DNA of 23,176 nt from an uncultured Rhodocyclaceae bacterium (GTDB lineage: Bacteria > Pseudomonadota > Gammaproteobacteria > Burkholderiales > Rhodocyclaceae): NCBI GenBank assembly GCA_937892345.1, contig CALAGF010000313.1:1-23176 (forward strand). The letters are read 5' to 3'. The notes below the pieces were generated by a model, which had not been told where the DNA came from, did no database searches, and worked only from the letters and a program-made list of their open reading frames with translations. Shown here one piece after another: positions 7,254 through 14,924 of this stretch (its first letter is position 1; each line of letters starts with the position of its first letter). The translations under genes were made by a program, and so were the position numbers.

Positions 7254-9560
7254 ATGCTCCCACCAATCGCACAACGCATTGCCACCGAACTCGGCGTCCG
7301 CCCTGCACAAGTCCAGGCCGCCGTCCAGTTGCTTGACGAAGGCGCCACAGTGCCCTTCATCGCTCGCTACCGCAAGGAAGCAACCGGCGAACTCGACGAT
7401 ACGCAACTGCGCAATCTGGAAGAGCGCCTGACCTATCTGCGCGATCTCGAAGAGCGGCGCGGCGCAGTACTGGCCAGCATCGAAGAACAAGGCAAGCTGA
7501 CGTCCGAATTACGCGCCGTGATCGAGGATGCCGAAACCAAACAACGCCTTGAAGACCTTTACCTGCCCTTCAAGCAGAAACGCCGGACCAAGGCCCAGAT
7601 TGCCCGCGAAGCCGGTATCGAGCCACTGGCGCTGGCACTCCTCGACAACCCGGAACTGACGCCGGACGAGGAAGCAGAAAAGTATCTCAATGCCGACGCC
7701 GGTTTTCCCGATAGCAAAGCGGTACTCGACGGCGCCCGCCAGATACTCATGGAAAAATTCGCGGAAGACGCGCAACTGCTGCAAACCTTGCGCGACTACC
7801 TGAAAGAACACGGTTTGTTGCGGTCGACCGTGATCGAAGGCAAAGAACTGGAAGGTGCCAAGTTCCGCGATTGGTTCGACTTTGCCGAATCGATTGTCGA
7901 CATGCCCTCGCACCGCGCGCTGGCGCTGCTGCGCGGCCGCAACGAAGGCTTCCTCAACGTCACGCTGGTGCTCGATTCAGAGATCAACGAAGACGCCATC
8001 AAACCAGGACCCGGGCCTTGCGAACAACGCATCGCTGCCCGCTTCGGCATCAAGGCACAGCAACGCCCGGCAGACAAATGGCTGCAGGACACCGTGCGCT
8101 GGACCTGGAAAGTCAAGGTGTACACCCACCTTGAACTCGAACTGGTGAATGAGTTGCGCGAGCGCGCCGAGGAAGAAGCCATCCGCATCTTCGGCAAGAA
8201 CCTGAAGGATCTGCTGCTCGCCGCCCCGGCCGGCCAGCACGTGACCATGGGCATCGACCCCGGCATCCGTACCGGCTGCAAGATCGCCGTCGTCGACGCC
8301 ACCGGCAAGCTGCTCGACACCGCCACCATCTACCCGCACGAACCGCGCAACGACTGGGGCGGCTCGATCTCGACCATCGCCCGCCTGGCCTCGGCGCATG
8401 GCGTGACGCTGGTTGCCATCGGCAACGGCACTGCCAGTCGCGAAACCGACAAGTTGGTGCAAGACGTGATGAAGAAGTACCCGGAAGCCCGCCTGCAAAA
8501 GATTGTCGTCTCGGAAGCCGGCGCCTCGGTGTATTCGGCATCGGAACTGGCGGCGAAAGAGTTTCCCGATCTCGATGTATCCATCCGCGGTGCAGTATCG
8601 ATCGCCCGCCGCCTGCAGGACCCGCTGGCCGAACTGGTCAAAATCGAACCCAAGTCGATTGGTGTCGGCCAGTACCAGCACGACGTCTCGCAAACCAAAC
8701 TGGCAAGGAATCTGGATGCCGTGGTCGAAGATTGCGTCAATGCCGTCGGGGTCGACGTCAACACCGCCTCGGTGCCGCTGCTCACCCGCATTTCCGGCCT
8801 CAATGGCAGTCTCGCCGCCAACATCGTCAGCTACCGCGACGCCAACGGTGCTTTCAAGTCGCGCAATGATCTGAAGAAGGTCCCGCGCCTCGGCGACAAG
8901 ACTTTCGAACAAGCTGCCGGTTTTCTGCGCGTACCGAACGGCGACAATCCCTTGGATGCCTCGTCGGTCCACCCGGAGGCTTATCCGGTGGTGGAGAAAA
9001 TCATCATCGATTTGAACAAGTCGATGAAGGATATCCTCGGCAACAGCCAGGCGCTCAAGGGGCTCAACCCGGCCAAATATACGGATCAGCGCTTCGGTCT
9101 ACCCACGGTTCAGGACATTTTCCGCGAACTGGAAAAACCCGGCCGTGATCCGCGTCCCGAGTTCAAAACAGCCACCTTTGCCGACGGTATCGAAGACGTC
9201 AAGGATTTGCGTCCCGGCATGATCCTCGAAGGCGTGGTCACCAACGTCGCCGCATTCGGCGCCTTTGTCGACATCGGCGTGCATCAGGATGGACTGGTCC
9301 ATGTCTCGGCCCTGGCCAATACCTTCGTCAAAGATCCGCACGCAGTGGTCAAGGCGGGTCAGGTGGTCAAGGTCAAGGTGCTTGAGGTCGACCTGCCGCG
9401 CCAACGCATTGCGCTCACCATGCGCATGGGCGATGAACCGAAAAAATCCGATCCAGGCAGCCAGCGAGGTGCGCCAATATCGCGCCAGCAGGCAAGGCAT
9501 AACAGCCCGCCTCCGGCCGGAAATGCGATGGCTAGCGCCTTCGCCAAGCTCAAACGCTGA
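7254..9560 (+). CDS. tex: Tex family RNA-binding transcription accessory protein
   Basis: Tex (YhgF in E. coli) is a cytoplasmic nucleic-acid-binding protein linked to transcription and RNA stability. The 768-residue length matches the family (about 770-790). Domains in order: a helical N-terminal Tex region with LLDEGATVPFIARYRKE; a YqgF/RNase H-like domain beginning near residue 330 (MGIDPGIRTG from M332); tandem helix-hairpin-helix elements near 505-590 (ISGLNGSLAANIVSYRD); and a C-terminal S1 domain at about 653-725 (GMILEGVVTNVAAFGAFVDIG). I place the start at ATG 7254, where the family begins with MLPPIAQRIATELGV; upstream codons to 7137 do not fit. A clear terminator follows directly, so this is probably a single-gene unit. 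Confidence 0.95.
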   Translation: MLPPIAQRIATELGVRPAQVQAAVQLLDEGATVPFIARYRKEATGELDDTQLRNLEERLTYLRDLEERRGAVLASIEEQGKLTSELRAVIEDAETKQRLEDLYLPFKQKRRTKAQIAREAGIEPLALALLDNPELTPDEEAEKYLNADAGFPDSKAVLDGARQILMEKFAEDAQLLQTLRDYLKEHGLLRSTVIEGKELEGAKFRDWFDFAESIVDMPSHRALALLRGRNEGFLNVTLVLDSEINEDAIKPGPGPCEQRIAARFGIKAQQRPADKWLQDTVRWTWKVKVYTHLELELVNELRERAEEEAIRIFGKNLKDLLLAAPAGQHVTMGIDPGIRTGCKIAVVDATGKLLDTATIYPHEPRNDWGGSISTIARLASAHGVTLVAIGNGTASRETDKLVQDVMKKYPEARLQKIVVSEAGASVYSASELAAKEFPDLDVSIRGAVSIARRLQDPLAELVKIEPKSIGVGQYQHDVSQTKLARNLDAVVEDCVNAVGVDVNTASVPLLTRISGLNGSLAANIVSYRDANGAFKSRNDLKKVPRLGDKTFEQAAGFLRVPNGDNPLDASSVHPEAYPVVEKIIIDLNKSMKDILGNSQALKGLNPAKYTDQRFGLPTVQDIFRELEKPGRDPRPEFKTATFADGIEDVKDLRPGMILEGVVTNVAAFGAFVDIGVHQDGLVHVSALANTFVKDPHAVVKAGQVVKVKVLEVDLPRQRIALTMRMGDEPKKSDPGSQRGAPISRQQARHNSPPPAGNAMASAFAKLKR

Positions 9561-9564
9561 TTTC

Positions 9565-9592
9565 AAAGCCGCCTGCCCGTCAGGCGGTTTTT
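9565..9592 (+). terminator. Rho-independent terminator of tex
   Basis: CCGCCTG (9569-9575), loop CCCGT, and CAGGCGG (9581-9587) form a perfect seven-base-pair GC-rich stem followed by TTTTTG. It begins four bases after the tex stop codon. Confidence 0.9.
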
Positions 9593-9674
9593 GCTTTTGC
9601 TTACATTCCATTAACGCCAGCTTGCCGGCGCGCAGCCTAATCTGCAGACATTCACTCCAAGTGCGTCTGACATC

Positions 9675-10994
9675 ATGAAACGTTCTCTTACCCTGCTTTT
9701 CCTCCTGCCGCTGAGCCTGTGGACTGCCTTTGCGCTGCCCGAGGTTTTATCAAAATCACCCGCTGATCTGTGGGCTTGGCGCGGCCCACTGATCTTCCTT
9801 TCCGGCCTGCTTGCCCTGTGGTGGATGAGCGCCGGGATCGTATTGGCCAGCCGCCCCAGGTGGCTGGAACAAGGCCTCAATGGCCTCGACAAGCTTTACC
9901 AGCTGCACCGCAATATCGGCATCGGCGCCGGCCTGCTGGTATTGCTTCACTGGCAACTGGAATGGTTGCCCAAGACGCTGGTCAAGGCCGGCCTGATTGC
10001 CGGCAGCGGCCGTCCGCGCAGACCCCGCGGCGATCCGCAGGTGTGGATCGAGGCGGCCAAGGTCATCGGTGAATGGGCCGGTTACCTCCTGCTGGCGCTG
10101 GTGGTGATCGCCTTGATCCGACGCATTCCTTATCACTGGTTCCGACAACTGCACAAAGCCTTTGGCGTGATCTTTCTTGCCGGCGTCTTTCACGGTCTGT
10201 TGCTGATGCCGGCCAGCTACTGGCAAAGCCCGCTGGCCTGGCTGAGTGTCGCGGTGGCTGCCGCTGGCGTCCTGCCTGCCCTGCTATCACTTAGCGGCCG
10301 CATTGGACGGCAGCGCCAAACCAGCGCCAGCATTCAATCGATCCACCAACCAGCCCACGGATTGCTCGAAATCGTCTGCCGGCCGCAGGTCTGGCCCGGG
10401 CACCGTTCCGGGCAATTTGTCCTCGCCGATTTCGGCAAAGCCCGCGAAGGCCAGCATCCTTTCACGATCGCCTCAGCCTGGGATCCGCGCCAAGGCACGC
10501 TCACGCTGTGCATCAAGGCCTTGGGCGATTTCACTCGAGAATTACCCCATCACCTGCAGATCGGCCAATCCATTCGCTTGGAAGGCCCCTACGGGCAGTT
10601 TGATTTTGCTGCCAGCCAGGCCGTCGACCGTAACCCGCAAATCTGGATTGCCGGCGGTATCGGCATCACCCCCTTCCTCGCCCGCATCGACGAAATTCGG
10701 CACGCTCCCCACCCGCAGCGGGGAAGGATCGACCTCTATTACTGCACCCGCGATGTCCTCTCTTATCCTGTCCATCTGGAAGCACACTGCGAAGCTGCAG
10801 GCATTCATCTGCACCGCCGGGTCAGCAGCCGTGAGGGGCCGCTGCCTGCAAGCGCCATCATCGATTCACTCAAAGCCCCTGCCACGGTCTGGTTCTGCGG
10901 ACCCGCCGCCTGGGGTAATGCACTGGAAAAAAGCATGTTGGCCGCCGGCTTCCCTCAATCCACATTCCGGCGCGAACACTTCGAGTTTCGCTAA
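9675..10994 (+). CDS. Ferric-reductase-like transmembrane flavohaem oxidoreductase
   Basis: This 439-residue inner-membrane protein joins an N-terminal ferric-reductase/NOX-type haem domain to a C-terminal FAD/NAD(P)H reductase domain. About six membrane segments lie in residues 5-205. H78/H92 and H160/H173, 14 and 13 residues apart, sit in helices and look like bis-haem ligands. FAD binding is shown by HPFTIAS at 261-267, and the nucleotide motifs are GGIGITPF at 327-334 and FCGP at 407-410. It should move electrons from NAD(P)H through FAD and haems to an acceptor across the membrane; ferric iron, oxygen or copper are possible and the sequence does not decide. Start ATG 9675; the ribosome site is weak. 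A 71-base gap separates it from the ArsC-like gene. Confidence 0.88.
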   Translation: MKRSLTLLFLLPLSLWTAFALPEVLSKSPADLWAWRGPLIFLSGLLALWWMSAGIVLASRPRWLEQGLNGLDKLYQLHRNIGIGAGLLVLLHWQLEWLPKTLVKAGLIAGSGRPRRPRGDPQVWIEAAKVIGEWAGYLLLALVVIALIRRIPYHWFRQLHKAFGVIFLAGVFHGLLLMPASYWQSPLAWLSVAVAAAGVLPALLSLSGRIGRQRQTSASIQSIHQPAHGLLEIVCRPQVWPGHRSGQFVLADFGKAREGQHPFTIASAWDPRQGTLTLCIKALGDFTRELPHHLQIGQSIRLEGPYGQFDFAASQAVDRNPQIWIAGGIGITPFLARIDEIRHAPHPQRGRIDLYYCTRDVLSYPVHLEAHCEAAGIHLHRRVSSREGPLPASAIIDSLKAPATVWFCGPAAWGNALEKSMLAAGFPQSTFRREHFEFR

Positions 10995-11027
10995 ACAATG
11001 AGGGCAGTGCGTTTCGGCCGATCCAGT

Positions 11028-11033
11028 TAAAAT
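11028..11033 (+). promoter_or_regulatory. Possible -10 box for the ArsC-like gene and hslO
   Basis: TAAAAT in the context CAGTTAAAATCCGCC lies 32 bases before the ATG at 11066. No recognisable -35 hexamer is found 16-18 bases upstream. Similar gTAAAAT boxes stand before other genes in the window. Confidence 0.3.
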
Positions 11034-11065
11034 CCGCCCTTCATCGTCCGAACGATTCAAACCTC

Positions 11066-11425
11066 ATGACCGACACCAGCGTTTGCCGGATCTACGGCAT
11101 CAAGAACTGCGACACCATGAAGAAAGCCCTGAATTGGCTATTCGAGCAGGGCGTGCCCTGCGAATTCATCGATTACAAGAAGGCCGGCGTTGCCGAACAG
11201 CACCTGCCGGACTGGCTCGCACGCGCGGGCATGGAAACCCTGCTCAACAAGCGGGGTTTGATGTGGAAAAAACTCAGCGACGATGAGCGTTCTGCGGTCG
11301 ACGAAGCCAAGGCGCTGAAATTGATGGCGCAGTATCCGGCCCTGATCAAGCGTCCGGTACTGGATACCGGCACCACCCTGCTGGTCGGCTTTGATGCCAA
11401 ACGTTACGCGGAAGTCCTGAAATGA
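11066..11425 (+). CDS. ArsC/Spx-family (YffB-type) protein
   Basis: The 119-residue protein has the thioredoxin-like ArsC/Spx/YffB fold: RIYGIKNCDTMKKALNWL at the start, with a single conserved cysteine at residue 15, then FIDYKKAG, NKRGLMWKKLSDDE, and ALIKRPVLD near the end. The KNCDTMKKA form, length and the RPVLD motif point to the YffB subgroup rather than a true arsenate reductase, and no ars genes are present. Biochemical function of this subgroup is not established. Its stop codon overlaps the hslO start (ATGA at 11422-11425), so the two are translationally coupled. Pairing of a thiol-type protein with a redox chaperone could be functional, but that is inference. Confidence 0.9.
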   Translation: MTDTSVCRIYGIKNCDTMKKALNWLFEQGVPCEFIDYKKAGVAEQHLPDWLARAGMETLLNKRGLMWKKLSDDERSAVDEAKALKLMAQYPALIKRPVLDTGTTLLVGFDAKRYAEVLK

Positions 11426-12300
11426 GCAGCACCGTTCGCCGTTTCCTGTTTGATGGACTGGACATTCGCGGAGCCATCGTTCATCTGGACGATACCTGGC
11501 AACAGATGCAGGCCGACCGCAACTATCAGCCCACCGTGGCCCAGGTGCTGGGCGAAACCGCTGCAGTCACCGCGCTGATCGGCGCGCAATTGAAACAGCC
11601 GGGTCGCCTGACGCTGCAACTGCGCGGCAATGGCCCGATCCAGTTGCTGGTCATGGACTGCAACGAATCCTTGCAAATGCGCGGCATGGCCCGCAGTAAC
11701 CCGGTCGTTCTGCCGGCGCCGGTCAGCGAACTGCTGGGTGCGCACCAAGGCGGACAACTGATGATGAGCCTTGATTTGCCCACGGCTCGCCAGCCCTATC
11801 AGAGCTTCGTGCCCATGGTCGGTGACAGCATCGCCGCGATTTTTGAACACTATCTCGAACAGTCGGAACAACAACCGTCGCGCCTGTTCGCCTCGGCCGG
11901 CCCTCGGGCAGCAGCCTGCCTCTTCCTGCAAAAAATGCCGGGGGCAGATCAGCGTGACCCGGATGGATGGCATCGCATCTCGCAATTGGCCAGCACCGTC
12001 AAAAACACAGAACTGCTTGAGCTTGATGCCGAAACCCTGCTCCTCCGCCTGTTCCATGAAGAAGCAGAAAGCCGCGGCCTGCGCCTCTACGATGCGCAAA
12101 CCGTGGTCTACCACTGCCCGGAAGACAGGGAAAAAGTCCGTGACATGATTCGCGGCATCGGACGTGCAGACGCCGAAGCCATCCTTGCCGAGCATGGCGA
12201 AATTCTCATTCGTGACGATATCTGCAACCGCGACTACCACTTTTCCGCTGAAGAGGTCGCCGCACTTTTCGATGATCCCGCCGCAAAATCCCTGCATTGA
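11422..12300 (+). CDS. hslO: Hsp33 family chaperone HslO with an altered zinc/redox switch
   Basis: HslO (Hsp33) is a cytoplasmic holdase chaperone normally activated by oxidation of four zinc-binding cysteines near its C-terminus. The 292-residue length equals E. coli Hsp33, and the N-terminal chaperone domain (VRRFLFDGLDIRGAIVHL, then GPIQLLVMDCN) is normal. The switch region is not: the expected CxC reads C232-P-E234 and the expected CxxC reads D265-D-I-C268. One cysteine of each pair remains and two are replaced by acidic residues, so the usual two disulfides cannot form. The protein may be regulated by heat or acid, may use a single C232-C268 bond, or may bind metal differently. I believe some related betaproteobacteria share such variants but could not check. 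It overlaps the ArsC-like gene and precedes a histidine kinase by 10 bases. Confidence 0.93.
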   Translation: MSSTVRRFLFDGLDIRGAIVHLDDTWQQMQADRNYQPTVAQVLGETAAVTALIGAQLKQPGRLTLQLRGNGPIQLLVMDCNESLQMRGMARSNPVVLPAPVSELLGAHQGGQLMMSLDLPTARQPYQSFVPMVGDSIAAIFEHYLEQSEQQPSRLFASAGPRAAACLFLQKMPGADQRDPDGWHRISQLASTVKNTELLELDAETLLLRLFHEEAESRGLRLYDAQTVVYHCPEDREKVRDMIRGIGRADAEAILAEHGEILIRDDICNRDYHFSAEEVAALFDDPAAKSLH

Positions 12301-12310
12301 TGGAGCGCCA

Positions 12311-13675
12311 ATGACACCGGTCCCGGACGCTTTCGTAATTGGCCGCCAGGTCGAGTTGCTTTATCGCAACCTGAAACTCGGGCAAATCACCTCGGTGATC
12401 AATCTCTTGTTCTTGACCTGGGTCGCATGGGGCGATGTACCAAGGGAACGCTTACTGAGCTGGTGCGTACTGGCAATTTGCGTCGCCGTCCTGCGCTATT
12501 TGATGGCGGTACGCTATCGGGCGGCAAAAGCTGAAATATCCCATGCTGAAGCGCTTCGCTGGCGCCAGCGGGCGTTGATTGGTGCCGCGACTGCAGGCCT
12601 TGTCTGGGGTCTGGGTGGACTGCTGTTGATGACGGCTGGCAGCATCACCCTCGAATTGTTCACCGCGTTCGTGATGGCTGGCATGGTTGCCGGCGCAGTG
12701 CCCATTCTTGCGGCAGACCGTGGGGTTTTCCGCGCCTATGCCTGGCCGATCGTGCTGGCAGTGAGCATGGCGGCCTTTGGCAAAGACGCGCTGCACGTTG
12801 CCTTCAGCGCGATGACTTTCCTGTTTCTGATCATTGCAACACGCAGCGCCGATTATTTCCATGATGCCTTGCTCGAAACCCTGCGTCTCGAACGCGACAA
12901 GGACGGCCTGCTCCGCAATCTCGAAGAAGCGCGGGTTCGCGCCGAATCGTCCAATCGGGCAAAAACCGAATTTCTCGCCAACCTCAGTCATGAATTGCGC
13001 ACGCCAATGAACGGCATCATCGGTCTTTCCGAACTGCTTGCTCATGATGACCCCACTGAAAGCCAACAGGAATTACTGACACCACTTCGGGAATCGGCCC
13101 ATCTGCTGATGCGTCAGATTGAAAACCTGATCCAGCTATCTGCGCTCGAGGCGGGCCAACTGACGCTGCAGGTCACCCCTTTTGCGGTCAACGAACTCTT
13201 GCCCAACATTTTGACCGGGCACATCAAGGCCGCACAGGAGAAAGGGCTCCGCCTGATCCTGGTTGAGCCGCCGGTGCTACCCGAATTGCTGGAAGGTGAT
13301 CTCACCCGGCTGTGTACAGTCTTCGAGCATCTACTCGACAACGCGATCAAATTTACCGACCAGGGAGAAATCGAACTGGCGGTGAAGGCTGGCGAACCCG
13401 AGGGCGGCCGGATCGTGCTCGAATTCAGTATCCGCGACACTGGCAGCGGCATCCCGCAGGAACAACTGGCAACACTCAACGACCTGCTGATTCAGGCCGA
13501 TGGCTCATCGCGCAGGCGACATGGCGGGATTGGCGTCGGGCTGCCGATTGTCCGCAAGCTGCTGGATTTGCTGGGCGGCAAACTCGAGATTGAAAGCACA
13601 CCGGGTCAAGGCAGCACCTTCCGATTCGCCATTCCGTTTACCGTGATTGATCAGGCTGAGTATCAGGGTTCGTAA
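12311..13675 (+). CDS. Membrane sensor histidine kinase (orphan)
   Basis: The 454-residue protein has an N-terminal region with about six membrane segments (residues 25-185), a short coiled-coil linker (190-215), a HisKA domain with the phospho-accepting His227 in FLANLSHELRTPMNGIIG, and an HATPase domain with N box HLLDNAIKFT, G1 box DTGSGIP and G2 box GGIGVGLPI. It ends after the ATPase, so it has no receiver or Hpt domain. No periplasmic sensor domain of any size is seen, so sensing may occur in the membrane. I chose ATG 12311, with GGAG upstream, 10 bases after the hslO stop; this suggests cotranscription with hslO. No response regulator gene is in the window. Its last 13 bases overlap the oppositely oriented OmpA-like gene. 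Confidence 0.9.
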   Translation: MTPVPDAFVIGRQVELLYRNLKLGQITSVINLLFLTWVAWGDVPRERLLSWCVLAICVAVLRYLMAVRYRAAKAEISHAEALRWRQRALIGAATAGLVWGLGGLLLMTAGSITLELFTAFVMAGMVAGAVPILAADRGVFRAYAWPIVLAVSMAAFGKDALHVAFSAMTFLFLIIATRSADYFHDALLETLRLERDKDGLLRNLEEARVRAESSNRAKTEFLANLSHELRTPMNGIIGLSELLAHDDPTESQQELLTPLRESAHLLMRQIENLIQLSALEAGQLTLQVTPFAVNELLPNILTGHIKAAQEKGLRLILVEPPVLPELLEGDLTRLCTVFEHLLDNAIKFTDQGEIELAVKAGEPEGGRIVLEFSIRDTGSGIPQEQLATLNDLLIQADGSSRRRHGGIGVGLPIVRKLLDLLGGKLEIESTPGQGSTFRFAIPFTVIDQAEYQGS

Positions 13676-14190
13676 ACGAGTTCCACACGCCGCATCTTGT
13701 TGCGGCACTCGGCCGATTTGCAGCCCATGTCGACCAGATCGCGGCCCAAGCCGTAGCGGCGAATCTGGATCGCCGGCACCCCCATGGAACGCAGAATGCT
13801 GTACACCGCGTTGACCCGTTGCTCGGCAATGGCCAGATTGTAGGAAGGACTGCCCAGATCGTCGGTATGACCGACCAGGGTAACCACCAGATCATCCTTG
13901 CCCTTGAGGCGTGCTGCGTGACGGGACAACACTTCGCGCGCTGAGCGATCCGGTTCGACGGCAGCCGGCGCAAAAAACACGTTGTTGGCCGCGTCGAAAA
14001 CCCGGGTGGGGGCCACCCGCTCACGCACGGCTGCCGGCGCTGTCGTCTTTGCCGGCAACGCAGCCGCCGAGCCCGCCGGATTGTCGCTATCCGCTGGTTC
14101 ACCGGGGAAAATTGCGCAGCCGCCGAGCAACAGCAAGGCGCCCGCCAGAGCGAAGCCCTGGGGGTATCGGGAAGAATTAGTCCACTTCAT
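13663..14190 (-). CDS. OmpA-family outer-membrane lipoprotein
   Basis: The 175-residue protein has a lipoprotein signal peptide with lipobox LLGGC, so Cys25 should be lipidated. A proline/alanine-rich linker (about 30-65) follows, then an OmpA-like peptidoglycan-binding domain (about 66-175) with VVTLVGHTDDLGS, the helix YNLAIAEQRVNAV and YGLGRD. It should anchor in the outer membrane and bind peptidoglycan. Two cysteines near the C-terminus (GCKSAEC) could form a disulfide. Its start codon lies inside the end of the marR-type gene (14-base overlap), so it is expected to be cotranscribed with and translationally coupled to that regulator. The 3' end overlaps the histidine kinase gene tail to tail. 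Confidence 0.92.
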   Translation of the reverse strand: MKWTNSSRYPQGFALAGALLLLGGCAIFPGEPADSDNPAGSAAALPAKTTAPAAVRERVAPTRVFDAANNVFFAPAAVEPDRSAREVLSRHAARLKGKDDLVVTLVGHTDDLGSPSYNLAIAEQRVNAVYSILRSMGVPAIQIRRYGLGRDLVDMGCKSAECRNKMRRVELVYEP

Positions 14191-14683
14191 TTGACGATTT
14201 CACCAAATCGGCCAGCGGCATGCTGGCGAAGTTTCTATCACAACCCGGCAAATGTTGAATCAAGGTGTCGAGGTTGTGATGCAGCGTATTCAGGGTCACC
14301 CCGGGCATCATCGACAGCGCCTCTGGCAGTATGCCTTCGGCCGGTCCGGGCAAGGCAGCGAGCGCCTTGAGTGCGACCTCGGTCAGGTAGAGACCCACCC
14401 GGCGCTGGTCAGACTCACGGCGCCGTTTGGTCAGCCCACCCTGAGTGACCAGGCGATCCACCAGCAGACTGCAGGTCGACTGATGAATTCCCATGCGTGC
14501 AGCAAGATCGCTGATGCCGATTTCCGGAGACCGTTGCACTTCCTGCAGTATCCACATCTGGGAACCCGACATCCCGCAGCGTTCTTCCACCAGTTTGAAA
14601 TGCCGCCGCATCGACCCATAAATCAGGCGAAATTGCTGCAGCACATCGAGCACCAGCTCGGGCGATGTATTGTTGAGGCTCAT
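14177..14683 (-). CDS. MarR family transcriptional regulator
   Basis: The 168-residue protein has the MarR fold: N-terminal dimerisation helix, winged helix-turn-helix at about residues 50-105 (GISDLAARMGIHQSTCSLLVDRLVTQG) and the wing KRRRESDQRRVGLYLT containing the conserved D92-x-R94. Helices after 105 complete the dimer interface. Cysteines 36, 71 and 148 could in principle make it thiol-responsive, but the ligand is unknown. I chose the ATG at 14681-14683, where family similarity begins; the longer frame from 14911 runs through the promoter region. Two ATTGATATCAAT-like sites lie 52-88 bases upstream and are probably its own operators. It overlaps the OmpA-like lipoprotein gene, its likely regulatory partner in the same transcript. 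Confidence 0.9.
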   Translation of the reverse strand: MSLNNTSPELVLDVLQQFRLIYGSMRRHFKLVEERCGMSGSQMWILQEVQRSPEIGISDLAARMGIHQSTCSLLVDRLVTQGGLTKRRRESDQRRVGLYLTEVALKALAALPGPAEGILPEALSMMPGVTLNTLHHNLDTLIQHLPGCDRNFASMPLADLVKSSNEVD

Positions 14684-14734
14684 CGGTGACCGTGTTCCAA
14701 AAGGGGTATTGCACGATTTAAAGGCATGAATTAT

Positions 14735-14747
14735 ATTGATATCCAAT
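14735..14747. promoter_or_regulatory. Putative MarR operator, site 1
   Basis: ATTGATATCCAAT is the palindrome ATTGATATCAAT with one inserted C. It lies 52-64 bases upstream of the marR ATG. The dyad form is typical of MarR-family binding sites. Confidence 0.5.
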
Positions 14748-14758
14748 GAAATTGTGGC

Positions 14759-14770
14759 ATTTATATCAAT
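14759..14770. promoter_or_regulatory. Putative MarR operator, site 2
   Basis: ATTTATATCAAT matches the palindrome ATTGATATCAAT at 11 of 12 positions. Its centre is about 24 bases from that of site 1, near two helical turns, so both sites would face the same side of the DNA. Confidence 0.5.
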
Positions 14771-14796
14771 TTCGTTCCTTTTCGACGAGGTCATCA

Positions 14797-14827
14797 AAGG
14801 GGGAAGATGCCTTCCCCCTTCTTTTTT
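14797..14827 (+). terminator. Strong hairpin with T-run in the gap between the marR and FAD-oxidase genes
   Basis: AAGGGGGAAG (14797-14806), loop ATGC, and CTTCCCCCTT (14811-14820) form a perfect ten-base-pair stem. On the plus strand CTTTTTT follows, the better terminator orientation. On the minus strand, the direction of the upstream FAD-linked dehydrogenase gene, three T bases at the base of the stem run into GATGACC. It probably ends transcription from that gene before marR, possibly working in both directions. Confidence 0.7.
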
Positions 14828-14924
14828 ATGACAAGGCTTTCGGAAGCCTCTTACCGTCCGGAGAGATTGCCGGCGTTTTCCGGAAAACCCCGCGCCTGAA
14901 AACCCGCTCAACAGCGTTGAGGGA

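Noticed and set aside
11066..11425. Arsenate reductase of an ars operon
   Set aside because: Sequence resembles the YffB subgroup and no ars genes flank it; the neighbour is hslO.
11404..12297. Long minus-strand open frame opposite hslO
   Set aside because: It mirrors the hslO codon pattern, has no recognisable family, and the plus-strand gene is certain. Similar antisense frames occur opposite tex (7977-8972) and rimO (16297-17055) and were also discarded.
14831..14850. Second terminator (AGGCTT-TCGG-AAGCCT)
   Set aside because: A six-base-pair stem exists at 14834-14849, but no T-run follows on either strand.
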